Shown: positions 1 through 5,228 of the stretch, piece after piece
How the letters are laid out: every line of letters starts with the position of its first letter
How positions within the stretch are numbered: position 1 is the stretch's first letter
Assembly: GCA_031259035.1 (NCBI GenBank)
Contig: JAIRLZ010000003.1
Span: forward strand, 1 to 5,872
Direction of reading: 5' to 3'
DNA from: Treponema sp.
GTDB lineage: Bacteria > Spirochaetota > Spirochaetia > Treponematales > Breznakiellaceae
DNA: 5,872 nt
Notes under the pieces: model-generated
Told to the model about the DNA's origin: nothing
Database searches by the model: none
Seen by the model: only the letters and a program-made list of their open reading frames with translations
Made by a program: the position numbers and the translations under genes

Positions 1-97
1 GGCGGGGTATTGAAGATTTCTCCTTGAAATCTTTGCGTATGCGGGGGAACAAATCCCCCGCACCCCCAGTTCTAACCGCCCCAAGGGGCGGGGTATT
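1..97. repeat. Hairpin-rich repeat with an 11-nt direct repeat at each end
   Basis: The 11-mer GGCGGGGTATT occurs at 1-11 and again at 87-97, a spacing of 86 nt. Between them lie three perfect stem-loops: 13-20 with 26-33 (8 bp, 5-nt loop), 41-48 with 54-61 (8 bp, 5-nt loop) and 76-82 with 85-91 (7 bp, 2-nt loop). The second copy begins at the window edge, so the element may continue to the left. It lies inside the receptor reading frame and keeps it open. The structure resembles REP/BIME-like or MITE-like non-coding elements; this is inference, as copy number in the genome is unknown. Confidence 0.6.
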
Positions 98-768
98 AAA
101 CCCCCAATGGAAATAAAAAGACCTTCGCTGTTGATGAAGCACATCTCCTGCCCGGACATGAAGGCGTTTCCCCGCAGCAGTTTATCAAGGAAACCGATGG
201 AGACGTTCCCTGAAACCACCCCGACATCCTGTCCCTGTTCATCATACACATTGGTTGAAATGGCGGTGGTGAGCTGTCCATTGCTCTCAGCAATATAGGG
301 GTCTGCATAGGCGACCTTTCCCGGATTCTGTTTAGCCCCGATGAACCAGTTCCGGGTCGTATTGTCCCAGGCATCATTAGGCATACCCCCATTCCCATAC
401 ACCACATAGCCTCCTGGTTTATTCCAGACCAGGTTATTGGTGCCGTAGATATGCCAAATGTCCGATTGAGCGTCCATAAAGCGCTTAAAGAGGGATTGGA
501 GCATCCGCGTATCCGGAGTCTCCTCCGCCATAAACGGGGAGGAGGCGATAGCCACATAGGACATCAGTTTCGACCACTCCCTGAACTGGTCAATCACCCG
601 ATCCTGTATGTGGGCGACCTGCTCGATAGTATTTTCCTGGATTTGCTTATAGATAGCGTCCCGGTAATTTACTATAGCCAAGAAAGACAATGAAAGGGTA
701 GCCGCGAGAAGGCTCCCTAAACAGACCAGGGTAATGAGAATTCCAAAGGATGGTTTTTTATGTTCCAT
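1..768 (-). CDS. Methyl-accepting chemotaxis protein, N-terminal sensor part (partial, interrupted by a repeat)
   Basis: The frame is open from ATG at 768 down to the window edge, 256 codons. A short basic N-terminus (MEHKKPS) is followed by a membrane helix at about residues 8-33. A helical stretch and an extracytoplasmic domain follow, with Cache-like landmarks: a WFIGA segment near residue 141, then ADPYIAES and a TTAIS strand near 155-171, and a second sub-domain starting with CFINSEGLF at 210-218. This order is typical of dCache ligand-binding domains in bacterial chemoreceptors. The second membrane helix, HAMP and signalling domains would lie beyond the left edge and are not visible. 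From about residue 224 the translation comes from a GC-rich hairpin repeat (1-97) and no longer resembles a Cache fold, so the gene may be interrupted. The start is supported by AAGGAG at 781-776, 7 nt upstream. A Cache-bearing histidine kinase or diguanylate cyclase is also possible, because the output domain is not seen. Confidence 0.75.
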   Translation of the reverse strand, partial: MEHKKPSFGILITLVCLGSLLAATLSLSFLAIVNYRDAIYKQIQENTIEQVAHIQDRVIDQFREWSKLMSYVAIASSPFMAEETPDTRMLQSLFKRFMDAQSDIWHIYGTNNLVWNKPGGYVVYGNGGMPNDAWDNTTRNWFIGAKQNPGKVAYADPYIAESNGQLTTAISTNVYDEQGQDVGVVSGNVSIGFLDKLLRGNAFMSGQEMCFINSEGLFISIGGLIPRPLGRLELGVRGICSPAYAKISRRNLQYPA

Positions 769-775
769 TAGAGCG

Positions 776-781
776 CTCCTT
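776..781 (-). promoter_or_regulatory. Ribosome binding site of the chemoreceptor
   Basis: On the minus strand AAGGAG stands 7 nt before the ATG at 768. It is a near-perfect Shine-Dalgarno sequence and fixes the start of the receptor. Confidence 0.8.
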
Positions 782-901
782 ATCTTAGAGTCATGTCTAC
801 GAACAGAAACCATGTTACGAAGTGTGTGGTTCGCTCCATGGACATTGCTTACTGCACCTCAAATGCCGCGTCGCTTATAATATCACGAGGGGTTTTCAGA
901 G

Positions 902-1009
902 TTATCCCCTTACGGCTGAACTGCGCGCGTATTTTACGCTGATACGCCCCGGCGCAACGGCGGGAAAACGCCGCCCCTTCGCTTCAGGTTGTTTGCCCGC
1001 TTGTTTCAT
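902..1009 (-). CDS. Possible 35-residue basic peptide, hypothetical
   Basis: ATG at 1009 is preceded by AGGAGA (1020-1015) at 5 nt and opens a 35-codon frame ending in TAA at 904-902. The peptide begins MKQAGKQPEAKG, is rich in Arg, Lys and Ala, and has no hydrophobic segment or known motif. Just upstream on the same strand is a 6-bp stem-loop followed by a run of seven T, so it could sit behind an attenuator. I do not recognise it. It may be a gene remnant or chance, and the good ribosome binding site is the main argument for it. Confidence 0.25.
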   Translation of the reverse strand: MKQAGKQPEAKGRRFPAVAPGRISVKYARSSAVRG

Positions 1010-1033
1010 CACATTCTCCTAAAAAAACAGTCT

Positions 1034-1050
1034 CGCGCTATGCCAGCGCG
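1034..1050 (-). terminator. Weak stem-loop followed by seven T on the minus strand
   Basis: CGCGCT at 1034-1039 pairs with AGCGCG at 1045-1050, loop of 5 nt. Read on the minus strand, the stem is followed after 6 nt by seven T (1027-1021), and directly afterwards comes the AGGAGA before the small ORF at 1009. The gap between stem and T-run is longer than in a usual intrinsic terminator. No gene is seen that would end here. Confidence 0.3.
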
Positions 1051-1092
1051 GATTTGTCATGTAGTACTCGTCGCCGAATTTTATGTCAAATG

Positions 1093-1126
1093 AGCCTGTT
1101 CCAAAACTGAAGTTTTGGAACAGGCT
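1093..1126. repeat. 34-nt near-perfect palindrome (16-bp arms)
   Basis: The 16-nt arm AGCCTGTTCCAAAACT (1093-1108) is followed by GA and then its exact reverse complement (1111-1126). There is no T-tract on either side (AAAATAATATA follows, TCAAATG precedes), so it is not a standard intrinsic terminator. It most likely belongs to a family of interspersed palindromes. A protein-binding site or transcript-end structure for converging RNA is the alternative. Confidence 0.65.
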
Positions 1127-1183
1127 AAAATAATATACCAAATAACGGACGAATGCAAGCCGGTTTCACCCGAAAATTTTCAT

Positions 1184-1208
1184 GCGGCAGGGTGTCAGAC
1201 ACCGCCGC
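1184..1208 (+). repeat. Bulged hairpin upstream of the TPR promoter
   Basis: GCGGC (1184-1188) pairs with GCCGC (1204-1208) and GGTGT (1191-1195) with ACACC (1199-1203), with a 2-nt bulge (AG) and a 3-nt loop. A run of five T begins 6 nt after the stem (1214-1218). It lies 13 nt before the -35 box. It may be a weak terminator that shields the promoter, or an operator-like site. Confidence 0.35.
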
Positions 1209-1221
1209 GCCGATTTTTCTA

Positions 1222-1250
1222 TTGAAACAGCCTCTTTTTACCGATATAAT
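1222..1250 (+). promoter_or_regulatory. Strong sigma-70 promoter of the TPR gene
   Basis: TTGAAA (1222-1227) and a consensus TATAAT (1245-1250) are separated by exactly 17 bp. The usual start of transcription, about 7 nt after the -10 box, falls at roughly 1256-1258. The start codon is at 1259, so the mRNA would have no leader. Confidence 0.8.
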
Positions 1251-1258
1251 AAAAAATC

Positions 1259-2377
1259 ATGAAAAAAAATCCGTTTGTCTTCGTCCTTGTTTTTCTCACC
1301 GTGCAGTTGTTCGGACAAAGAACAGCGTATCCCTATTGGTATACGCTTGAGGAAGGCAAGACTTTTTTCAGGAACGGTCAATACGGCGACGCCCTCAACG
1401 CTTTTGAAGACGCCAAGCGGAACCGCAGGGCGATGTACGAAAAGATGGAGCGAGACCTCATCTATGTTCTTTCTCTCTCTGAAGTGCGGCGCATGAGGGA
1501 TTCTCTTGATGATGTCGAGCGGTACATTGAGAAAAATTACCTTGAAAACGCCGCGGCGGCGCTCAAGGAACTCTACTTCCGCGTTCCCAAACAATCGCTG
1601 AACGGTTCCGCAAACAATGCGCTCAAGGCGCTCGGAACCCTGAAAAATTATCCTGAAGCTGAATACTGGATCGGCGAAGTGTATCGCATTGAAGGGGAGC
1701 TAAATCTTGCCGCGAGACAGTACCAAAAGGCTCACGAACAAAAGGCGAATCTGGAGAACCCCTATTTTGATATAGACGTCCTGTATAGAATCGTTGATGT
1801 TTTTCGCGTTAAGCGGGATTACAGCGCAATGGAGGAATGGGCGCTGTCCATTTTGGCGACGGACGCCCTATGGTCGGGCGGCTCCGCGCAGCTTTATGCG
1901 CGGAGCGCCATGTCGAAGCTCCTCGAAAGCGACGACGGCATAACGCGCTTCCTGACGGTGTATCGCTATGACAACGCCCAGGTTGAACGGATACACCAGC
2001 TTTTGGGTTTTTTTTACTACAATTCGGGCAGACATGCCAACGCCCAGGAACATCTGATGCACTCGTTTTTAATAAACAGTACGCTCATTATCAACGAACT
2101 CATCAGAAACCGCTATGATTTTGAATTCGCCTCGCTGGAGGCGACGCTTGAAGAAGCGGAGGCCGACCCCGCTTCGCTCGCTTTTATGGATTCTACGGAC
2201 TACTACAAAACGCTGTATTACCTCGGGTGCGCCTTGTATGCAAACGGCAAAGCGGCGGCAGCCCGCGAATTGTGGAACATCTTGAGCGGACGCCGCGCCA
2301 TAGCGGGCGAATGGGCTGTACGCGCCGCAAACCAGTTGAAGTCGCCCGTCATTGAAAGCTCGCGGGAGACATTGTAG
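1259..2377 (+). CDS. Exported tetratricopeptide-repeat protein
   Basis: This 372-residue protein has a lysine-rich start and a hydrophobic stretch at about residues 5-18, ending LFGQ. That suits a Sec signal peptide with possible cleavage near residue 20-23, so it would act in the periplasm or at the outer envelope. The rest is helical with TPR-like units, clearest at about 27-57 (GKTFFRNGQYGDALNAFEDA), 134-160 (GEVYRIEGELNLAARQYQKA), 245-271 (FFYYNSGRHANAQEHLMHSF) and 315-342 (LGCALYANGKAAAARELWNI). Each shows the Gly/Ala/Tyr spacing of TPR helices. TPR proteins serve as protein-binding scaffolds; the partner here is unknown. No Shine-Dalgarno lies before ATG 1259, and the promoter is 8 nt away, so translation is probably leaderless. 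The signal peptide supports this start over later Met codons. It stands alone, with a repeat-like spacer after it. Confidence 0.85.
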   Translation: MKKNPFVFVLVFLTVQLFGQRTAYPYWYTLEEGKTFFRNGQYGDALNAFEDAKRNRRAMYEKMERDLIYVLSLSEVRRMRDSLDDVERYIEKNYLENAAAALKELYFRVPKQSLNGSANNALKALGTLKNYPEAEYWIGEVYRIEGELNLAARQYQKAHEQKANLENPYFDIDVLYRIVDVFRVKRDYSAMEEWALSILATDALWSGGSAQLYARSAMSKLLESDDGITRFLTVYRYDNAQVERIHQLLGFFYYNSGRHANAQEHLMHSFLINSTLIINELIRNRYDFEFASLEATLEEAEADPASLAFMDSTDYYKTLYYLGCALYANGKAAAARELWNILSGRRAIAGEWAVRAANQLKSPVIESSRETL

Positions 2378-2483
2378 CGCGTAGCGCAGTCCGCCCGCAA
2401 CTTGCGCGGATTCATGTAGCGGGGTCTAACGCCGCGATCTAAAGGGCCGCTCTTCAGGGCGGGCGTCCATGCGCCTCGCTTAA
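2378..2483. repeat. GC-rich spacer, probably part of an interspersed repeat
   Basis: The spacer between the TPR gene and the flavodoxin frame carries nested short inverted repeats, for example TCCG/CGGA around CGCA-ACT-TGCG near 2390-2411. On the minus strand it encodes a tiny ORF of 14 codons (2470-2426) beginning MDARPEERPF. There is no promoter, Shine-Dalgarno or terminator with a T-tract. Its composition differs from both neighbours. I infer a repeat fragment or junction left by a deletion; copy number elsewhere is unknown. Confidence 0.35.
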
Positions 2484-3014
2484 CGTGAAATCGACAACAA
2501 AGCAAAATGCGGCAAGATTCTTGTCGCGTATTTTTCGTGGAGCGGGAACGCCAAAGCCCTTGCCGGGCAGATAGCGCGGGAAACCAGCGGAGACTTGTTC
2601 GAGATAAAGACCGTCAGAACCTATCCGGACATCTACAACGAATGTATTGAGGAAGCCAAACAGGAACAGAACAACAACGCCCGCCCCTCACTTTCCGGCA
2701 CAGTCGCTGACATGGGGCAGTATGGCAAGGTTTTTCTCTGCTACCCGAACTGGTGGGGAACCTTGCCGATGGGCGTGTTCACCTTCCTTGAGGCGTACGA
2801 CTTTTCCGGCAAGACCATGTATCCCTTGGTTACTCATGGGGGCAGCCGTTTTGGGAGAAGCCTTGAGCACATCAAAAAGCTCTGCCCGCGAACTGCCCTG
2901 GGCGAGGGGCTTTCGGTCAGCGCCTTTGACAGCAATCCCAATGACAGTATCAGAGTAAGCGCGCCGAACCGCGATGTAACGGCGTGGCTGCGCAAGATTG
3001 GCATAGCGCGATAA
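2484..3014 (+). CDS. Flavodoxin-like FMN protein, start codon missing
   Basis: The frame is open from 2484 to TAA 3012-3014. It contains a nearly complete flavodoxin: strand KILVAYFSWSGNAKALAG (2514-2567) with the FMN phosphate-binding SWSGN loop, then YPNWWGTLPMGVFTFLE (2742-2792), the aromatic flavin-contact loop, and HGGSRFGRSLEHIKKLCP (2835-2888), the second flavin loop. These are hallmarks of the short cytoplasmic flavodoxin_4-type family, which carries electrons or reduces quinone-like substrates. No ATG, GTG or TTG lies in frame between the stop at 2481-2483 and the core. The first standard start, TTG 2595, would delete the FMN loop. An ATG at 2507 is out of frame by one base. So the gene is either 5'-damaged, uses ATC/ATT, or has a sequence error. 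The DUF362 gene follows at 9 nt, so they are probably one transcript. Confidence 0.8.
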   Translation, partial: REIDNKAKCGKILVAYFSWSGNAKALAGQIARETSGDLFEIKTVRTYPDIYNECIEEAKQEQNNNARPSLSGTVADMGQYGKVFLCYPNWWGTLPMGVFTFLEAYDFSGKTMYPLVTHGGSRFGRSLEHIKKLCPRTALGEGLSVSAFDSNPNDSIRVSAPNRDVTAWLRKIGIAR

Positions 3015-3020
3015 AAGGAG
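3015..3020 (+). promoter_or_regulatory. Ribosome binding site of the DUF362 gene
   Basis: AAGGAG begins right after the flavodoxin stop. It is 3 nt from ATG 3024 and 6 nt from ATG 3027. The spacing favours the second ATG as the true start, one residue shorter. Confidence 0.75.
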
Positions 3021-3023
3021 AAC

Positions 3024-4040
3024 ATGATGAAACACAGAAAACAAAAGATACTATGCGTTTTGGGTATCATTCTGGTCTGCGTCGCGATAGGCGTATTGCA
3101 GGGAGGCAACGGTGAAAAGGTTTACGCCCAGACACAGGCGCAAGGGAGAACCGCACAAACACCCGCGCCTCAAACAGGCGCCCCGGCGAGGGTTTACTTC
3201 ACCCGCGACATCAGTCCGGCGGGGCTTATGGCGGTCTACAAGGCGCTGGGACAAAACCCGACCGGCAGGGTGGCGGTAAAAATCACCACCGGCGAATCGC
3301 CCCGCAGCAATCATCTTAACCCTGATCTGATAAAAGACCTGGTGCAATCGGTAAACGGTACGCTCGTTGAATCGAACACCGCGTATGGCGGCAGGCGGGC
3401 AAGTACGGCGCTGCACAAACAGGTTGCGCGGGATCACGGTTACACGGCGATAGCCGACGTGGATATTCTGGACGAGAACGGCTCCATAAGCCTTCCGGTG
3501 CGGGGCGGATCGCGGCTTCGGGAAAACTTTGTGGGCAGCCATTTCAAAAACTACGATTACTTTGTCGTCCTTTCCCATTTCAAGGGACACACCATGGCCG
3601 GCTTGGGCGGCGCGATAAAAAACATCTCCATCGGCATCGCCTCATCGGAAGGGAAAAGTTGGATACACACCGCGGGGAGAAGTAAAACCGGTATTCAGGG
3701 CGACCAAAACGCCTTCCTTGACGCTATGACGGAAGCGGGGAAATCCGTAGTTGACAGCTTGAACGACAGAATCCTCTATATCAGCGTGATGAACCGCCTG
3801 TCCGTTGACTGCGACTGCAACGGCAATCCGGCGGAGCCGGATATGCACGACATCGGCATACTCTCGTCCCTTGACCCCGTGGCGCTTGACCAAGCCTGTG
3901 TTGACCTGGTGTACGCCGCGCCGGACGGGAGAAGCCTGATACAGCGCATGGAATCCCGCAACGGCATACGGACCATTAACCACGGCGCGGAAATCGGGCT
4001 TGGCAGCAAGGCGTATGAGTTGGTGCGGCTGAATGGTTGA
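3024..4040 (+). CDS. Exported DUF362 domain protein
   Basis: A 338-residue protein with a basic start (MKHRKQK), a hydrophobic segment at residues 9-25 and a signal peptidase I-like VYA|QT site at 33-36. A Pro/Gln/Thr-rich linker reaches about residue 55. The DUF362 domain follows: VAVKITTGE (83-91), SNHLNPDLIKDLV (95-107), SHFKGHTMAGLGGAIKNISI (184-203), then DCDCNGNPAEP (262-272) and DIGILSSLDPVALDQACVDL (276-295). These segments are characteristic of the family. Many DUF362 proteins carry an extra ferredoxin (4Fe-4S) part; none is present here, and Cys263/Cys265 of the DCDC motif are candidate metal or redox ligands. The molecular role of DUF362 is not established. It follows the flavodoxin by 9 nt, so a redox function at the cell surface is inferred. 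The C-terminus (GLGSKAYELV) looks natural. The stop overlaps the ATG of the permease frame by 8 nt. Confidence 0.88.
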   Translation: MMKHRKQKILCVLGIILVCVAIGVLQGGNGEKVYAQTQAQGRTAQTPAPQTGAPARVYFTRDISPAGLMAVYKALGQNPTGRVAVKITTGESPRSNHLNPDLIKDLVQSVNGTLVESNTAYGGRRASTALHKQVARDHGYTAIADVDILDENGSISLPVRGGSRLRENFVGSHFKNYDYFVVLSHFKGHTMAGLGGAIKNISIGIASSEGKSWIHTAGRSKTGIQGDQNAFLDAMTEAGKSVVDSLNDRILYISVMNRLSVDCDCNGNPAEPDMHDIGILSSLDPVALDQACVDLVYAAPDGRSLIQRMESRNGIRTINHGAEIGLGSKAYELVRLNG

Positions 4041-5082
4041 GCTAGCAGTTTGTTGCGCTTCGCGCTTAATATCCCGAAAAATCGCCTGCAAGGCGATTTT
4101 TTACCCTGCAAACTGCCAAAGCAGGCCGGATAATCGGGATTTTTGCGTTATTGGTGGCGCAAAAATCCACAAGTACAACAGGCTGCTAGCGCGGCGGGAA
4201 GCCGTCTACCTTTGGTATTACCTCGACATACAGGCGCGGCAGATCGCCGGATACTGGATTTTGGGAATGGTATTAGGTTCCTTCATTTCCGTATTCGGCA
4301 AGGAAAAGATACACCGCCTCTTTACCGCCATGCAGGGGAAGAAGCTCGGCGTTCTGGGAGTAATTCCCGCCTCGCTTATCGGCATCGCTTCGCCCCTGTG
4401 TATGTACGGCACAATTCCCATCGCCGCTTCTTTTTCCGAAAAAGGCATGGAGGACGACTGGCTCGCGGCGTTTATGATGAGTTCGATCCTCCTCAATCCG
4501 CAGTTGCTTTTTTACAGCGCCGCATTGGGCGTTCCGGCGCTCTTCATTCGCTTGGTTAGCTGCTTTCTTTGCGGATGTTTCGCGGGGCTTTGCGTCCGCG
4601 TCTTTTTCAAAAACCGGAACTTCTTTAATTTTGCCGGATTCACCGCGCCCGCAAACCGCGACACCGACCCAAACCCGCTCGCGCGCTTCCTTAAAAACCT
4701 GTTACGGAACGTCAAGGCGACCGGACTTTACTTTTTAATCGGCGTCATTCTCTCGGCGCTTTTTCAGCGCTACGTGCCGGAGGAGGCGCTGGGCTTTTTG
4801 TTCGGCAAGGAAAACCGGGGCTTTGGTCTTTTAATGGCGGCGACCATCGGCGTTCCGCTTTATATGTGCGGCGGCGGAACCATCCCGCTTTTAATGGCGT
4901 GGCTGTCGGACGGCATGAGCATGGGCAGCGCCGCCGCCTTTATGATAACCGGTCCCGCCACAAAGATTACCAACCTTGGGGCGGTGAAAATCGTGTTGGG
5001 GATAAAGCGTTTTTTGTTCTATCTGGTGTTTACGGTTCTGTCGGCTCTGGCAGCAGGATTTATAATAAATTATGTATTGTAG
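4033..5082 (+). CDS. Two-half membrane permease (DUF318/ArsP-like), N-terminus derived from inserted element
   Basis: The frame gives 349 residues, strongly hydrophobic, with about eight membrane helices. Two similar halves each carry a signature: PLCMYGTIPIAASF at 121-134 and VPLYMCGGGTIPLLMAW at 274-290, followed by MITGPATKITNLGAVK (304-319). A polar loop lies at 205-228. Duplicated P-x-C/M-x-G-x-I-P motifs are typical of the PF03773 permease family, which includes ArsP exporters of organic arsenicals; the substrate here is not known. Residues 4-52 are encoded by the 150-bp hairpin element and look unnatural. Family-like sequence begins near REAVYLWYYLDIQ (55-67). The only in-frame ATG before this is 4033, which overlaps the DUF362 stop by 8 nt and lacks a good Shine-Dalgarno, so translation may be coupled or the native start may be lost. 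The next ATG (codon 79) would cut the first helix. Confidence 0.75.
   Translation: MVELAVCCASRLISRKIACKAIFYPANCQSRPDNRDFCVIGGAKIHKYNRLLARREAVYLWYYLDIQARQIAGYWILGMVLGSFISVFGKEKIHRLFTAMQGKKLGVLGVIPASLIGIASPLCMYGTIPIAASFSEKGMEDDWLAAFMMSSILLNPQLLFYSAALGVPALFIRLVSCFLCGCFAGLCVRVFFKNRNFFNFAGFTAPANRDTDPNPLARFLKNLLRNVKATGLYFLIGVILSALFQRYVPEEALGFLFGKENRGFGLLMAATIGVPLYMCGGGTIPLLMAWLSDGMSMGSAAAFMITGPATKITNLGAVKIVLGIKRFLFYLVFTVLSALAAGFIINYVL
4077..4102 (+). terminator. Intrinsic terminator-like hairpin after DUF362
   Basis: AAAAATCGCC (4077-4086) pairs perfectly with GGCGATTTTT (4092-4101) around a 5-nt loop, giving a stem with A on one side and six T at the 3' end (4097-4102). It could work in both directions. 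It lies inside the open frame of the permease, so read-through or a separate promoter would be needed for permease expression. Confidence 0.6.
4137..4168. repeat. 11-bp perfect hairpin inside the element
   Basis: GGATTTTTGCG (4137-4147) and CGCAAAAATCC (4158-4168) are exact reverse complements around a 10-nt loop. It is the second stem-loop of the 150-bp element and lies 5' to the permease core. Confidence 0.65.
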
Positions 5083-5088
5083 GGTATT

Positions 5089-5220
5089 ATGAAATTAGCG
5101 GCACGCCTCATACTTGATCTTGCATTTAATCTTGCATTTACCGTTCTTTTATTATGCGCTCTTATGTATCGCGCAACCGAAAAAGCTATTGACAAAAGTT
5201 TCGTTGTGCGTTTATACTGA
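5089..5220 (+). pseudogene. 43-codon stub resembling the N-terminus of a DUF4405 membrane protein
   Basis: ATG 5089, 6 nt after the permease stop, opens 43 codons ending in TGA 5218-5220. The peptide starts MKLAARLILDLAFNLAF and has one membrane helix (about residues 8-26), followed by MYRATEKAID. The pattern LILD-x(n)-hydrophobic-LxMYxxT resembles the first helix of DUF4405 proteins, where a conserved HEWxG motif normally follows; here it is replaced by KSFVVRLY and a stop. So it is probably a truncated remnant, or an unrelated one-helix small membrane protein. A possible weak ribosome binding site AGGG (5081-5084) overlaps the permease stop, so it could be translated together with the permease. 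Its 3' end contains a promoter (5189-5218). Confidence 0.45.
5189..5218 (+). promoter_or_regulatory. Sigma-70 promoter inside the end of the DUF4405-like stub
   Basis: A consensus TTGACA (5189-5194) and TATACT (5213-5218) are 18 bp apart. The transcript would start near 5225, just before a long inverted repeat. The -10 box overlaps the stop codon of the stub. Confidence 0.65.
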
Positions 5221-5228
5221 CCCACGGG

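Larger units (their letters stand above)
769..1258. other. 490-nt intergenic region with hairpins but no confident gene
   Basis: No convincing protein gene is seen on either strand. Contents: the receptor ribosome binding site (776-781), a weak 35-codon ORF on the minus strand (902-1009), a small stem-loop (1034-1050), a 34-nt palindrome (1093-1126), an imperfect hairpin (1184-1208) and the promoter of the TPR gene (1222-1250). The two flanking genes diverge from this region, so promoters for both must lie here. No clear promoter for the receptor was found. Confidence 0.7.
4041..4190. mobile_element. 150-bp MITE-like hairpin element
   Basis: The stretch is bounded by an 8-bp inverted repeat: GCTAGCAG (4041-4048) and CTGCTAGC (4183-4190). 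Inside are a 10-bp stem (4077-4086/4092-4101), an 11-bp stem (4137-4147/4158-4168), and longer pairings GCAGTTTG/CAAACTGC (4045-4052/4109-4116) and ATCCCG/CGGGAT (4071-4076/4135-4140). It starts immediately after the DUF362 stop and ends just where permease-like protein sequence starts. No target-site duplication was recognised and it encodes no transposase. A non-autonomous element or a processed structured RNA are both possible. Confidence 0.55.

Noticed and set aside
1..97. CRISPR array
   Set aside because: Only two copies of an 11-nt direct repeat, 86 nt apart, with hairpins in between and no repeat-spacer periodicity.
96..557. 153-codon ORF on the minus strand
   Set aside because: It is in another frame of the chemoreceptor, which has a membrane helix, a Cache domain and a good ribosome binding site.
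876..881. TATAAT hexamer in the intergenic region, plus strand
   Set aside because: No acceptable -35 box at 16-18 bp, and no gene follows within a plausible distance.
910..936. Sigma-28-like motif on the minus strand (TAAA, then GCCGTAA) upstream of the chemoreceptor
   Set aside because: The spacing is 16 instead of 15 and the -10 part deviates from GCCGATAA. It lies more than 140 nt before the receptor start and overlaps the small ORF.
2218..2505. 95-codon ORF on the minus strand over the TPR end and spacer
   Set aside because: Mostly antisense to the TPR gene, Arg/Pro-rich low-information translation and no Shine-Dalgarno.
2595..3014. Flavodoxin starting at TTG 2595
   Set aside because: This start would remove the first strand and the SWSGN FMN loop that are clearly encoded upstream in the same frame.
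3051..3590. 179-codon ORF antisense to DUF362
   Set aside because: A shadow of the DUF362 gene; no family motif and no ribosome binding site.
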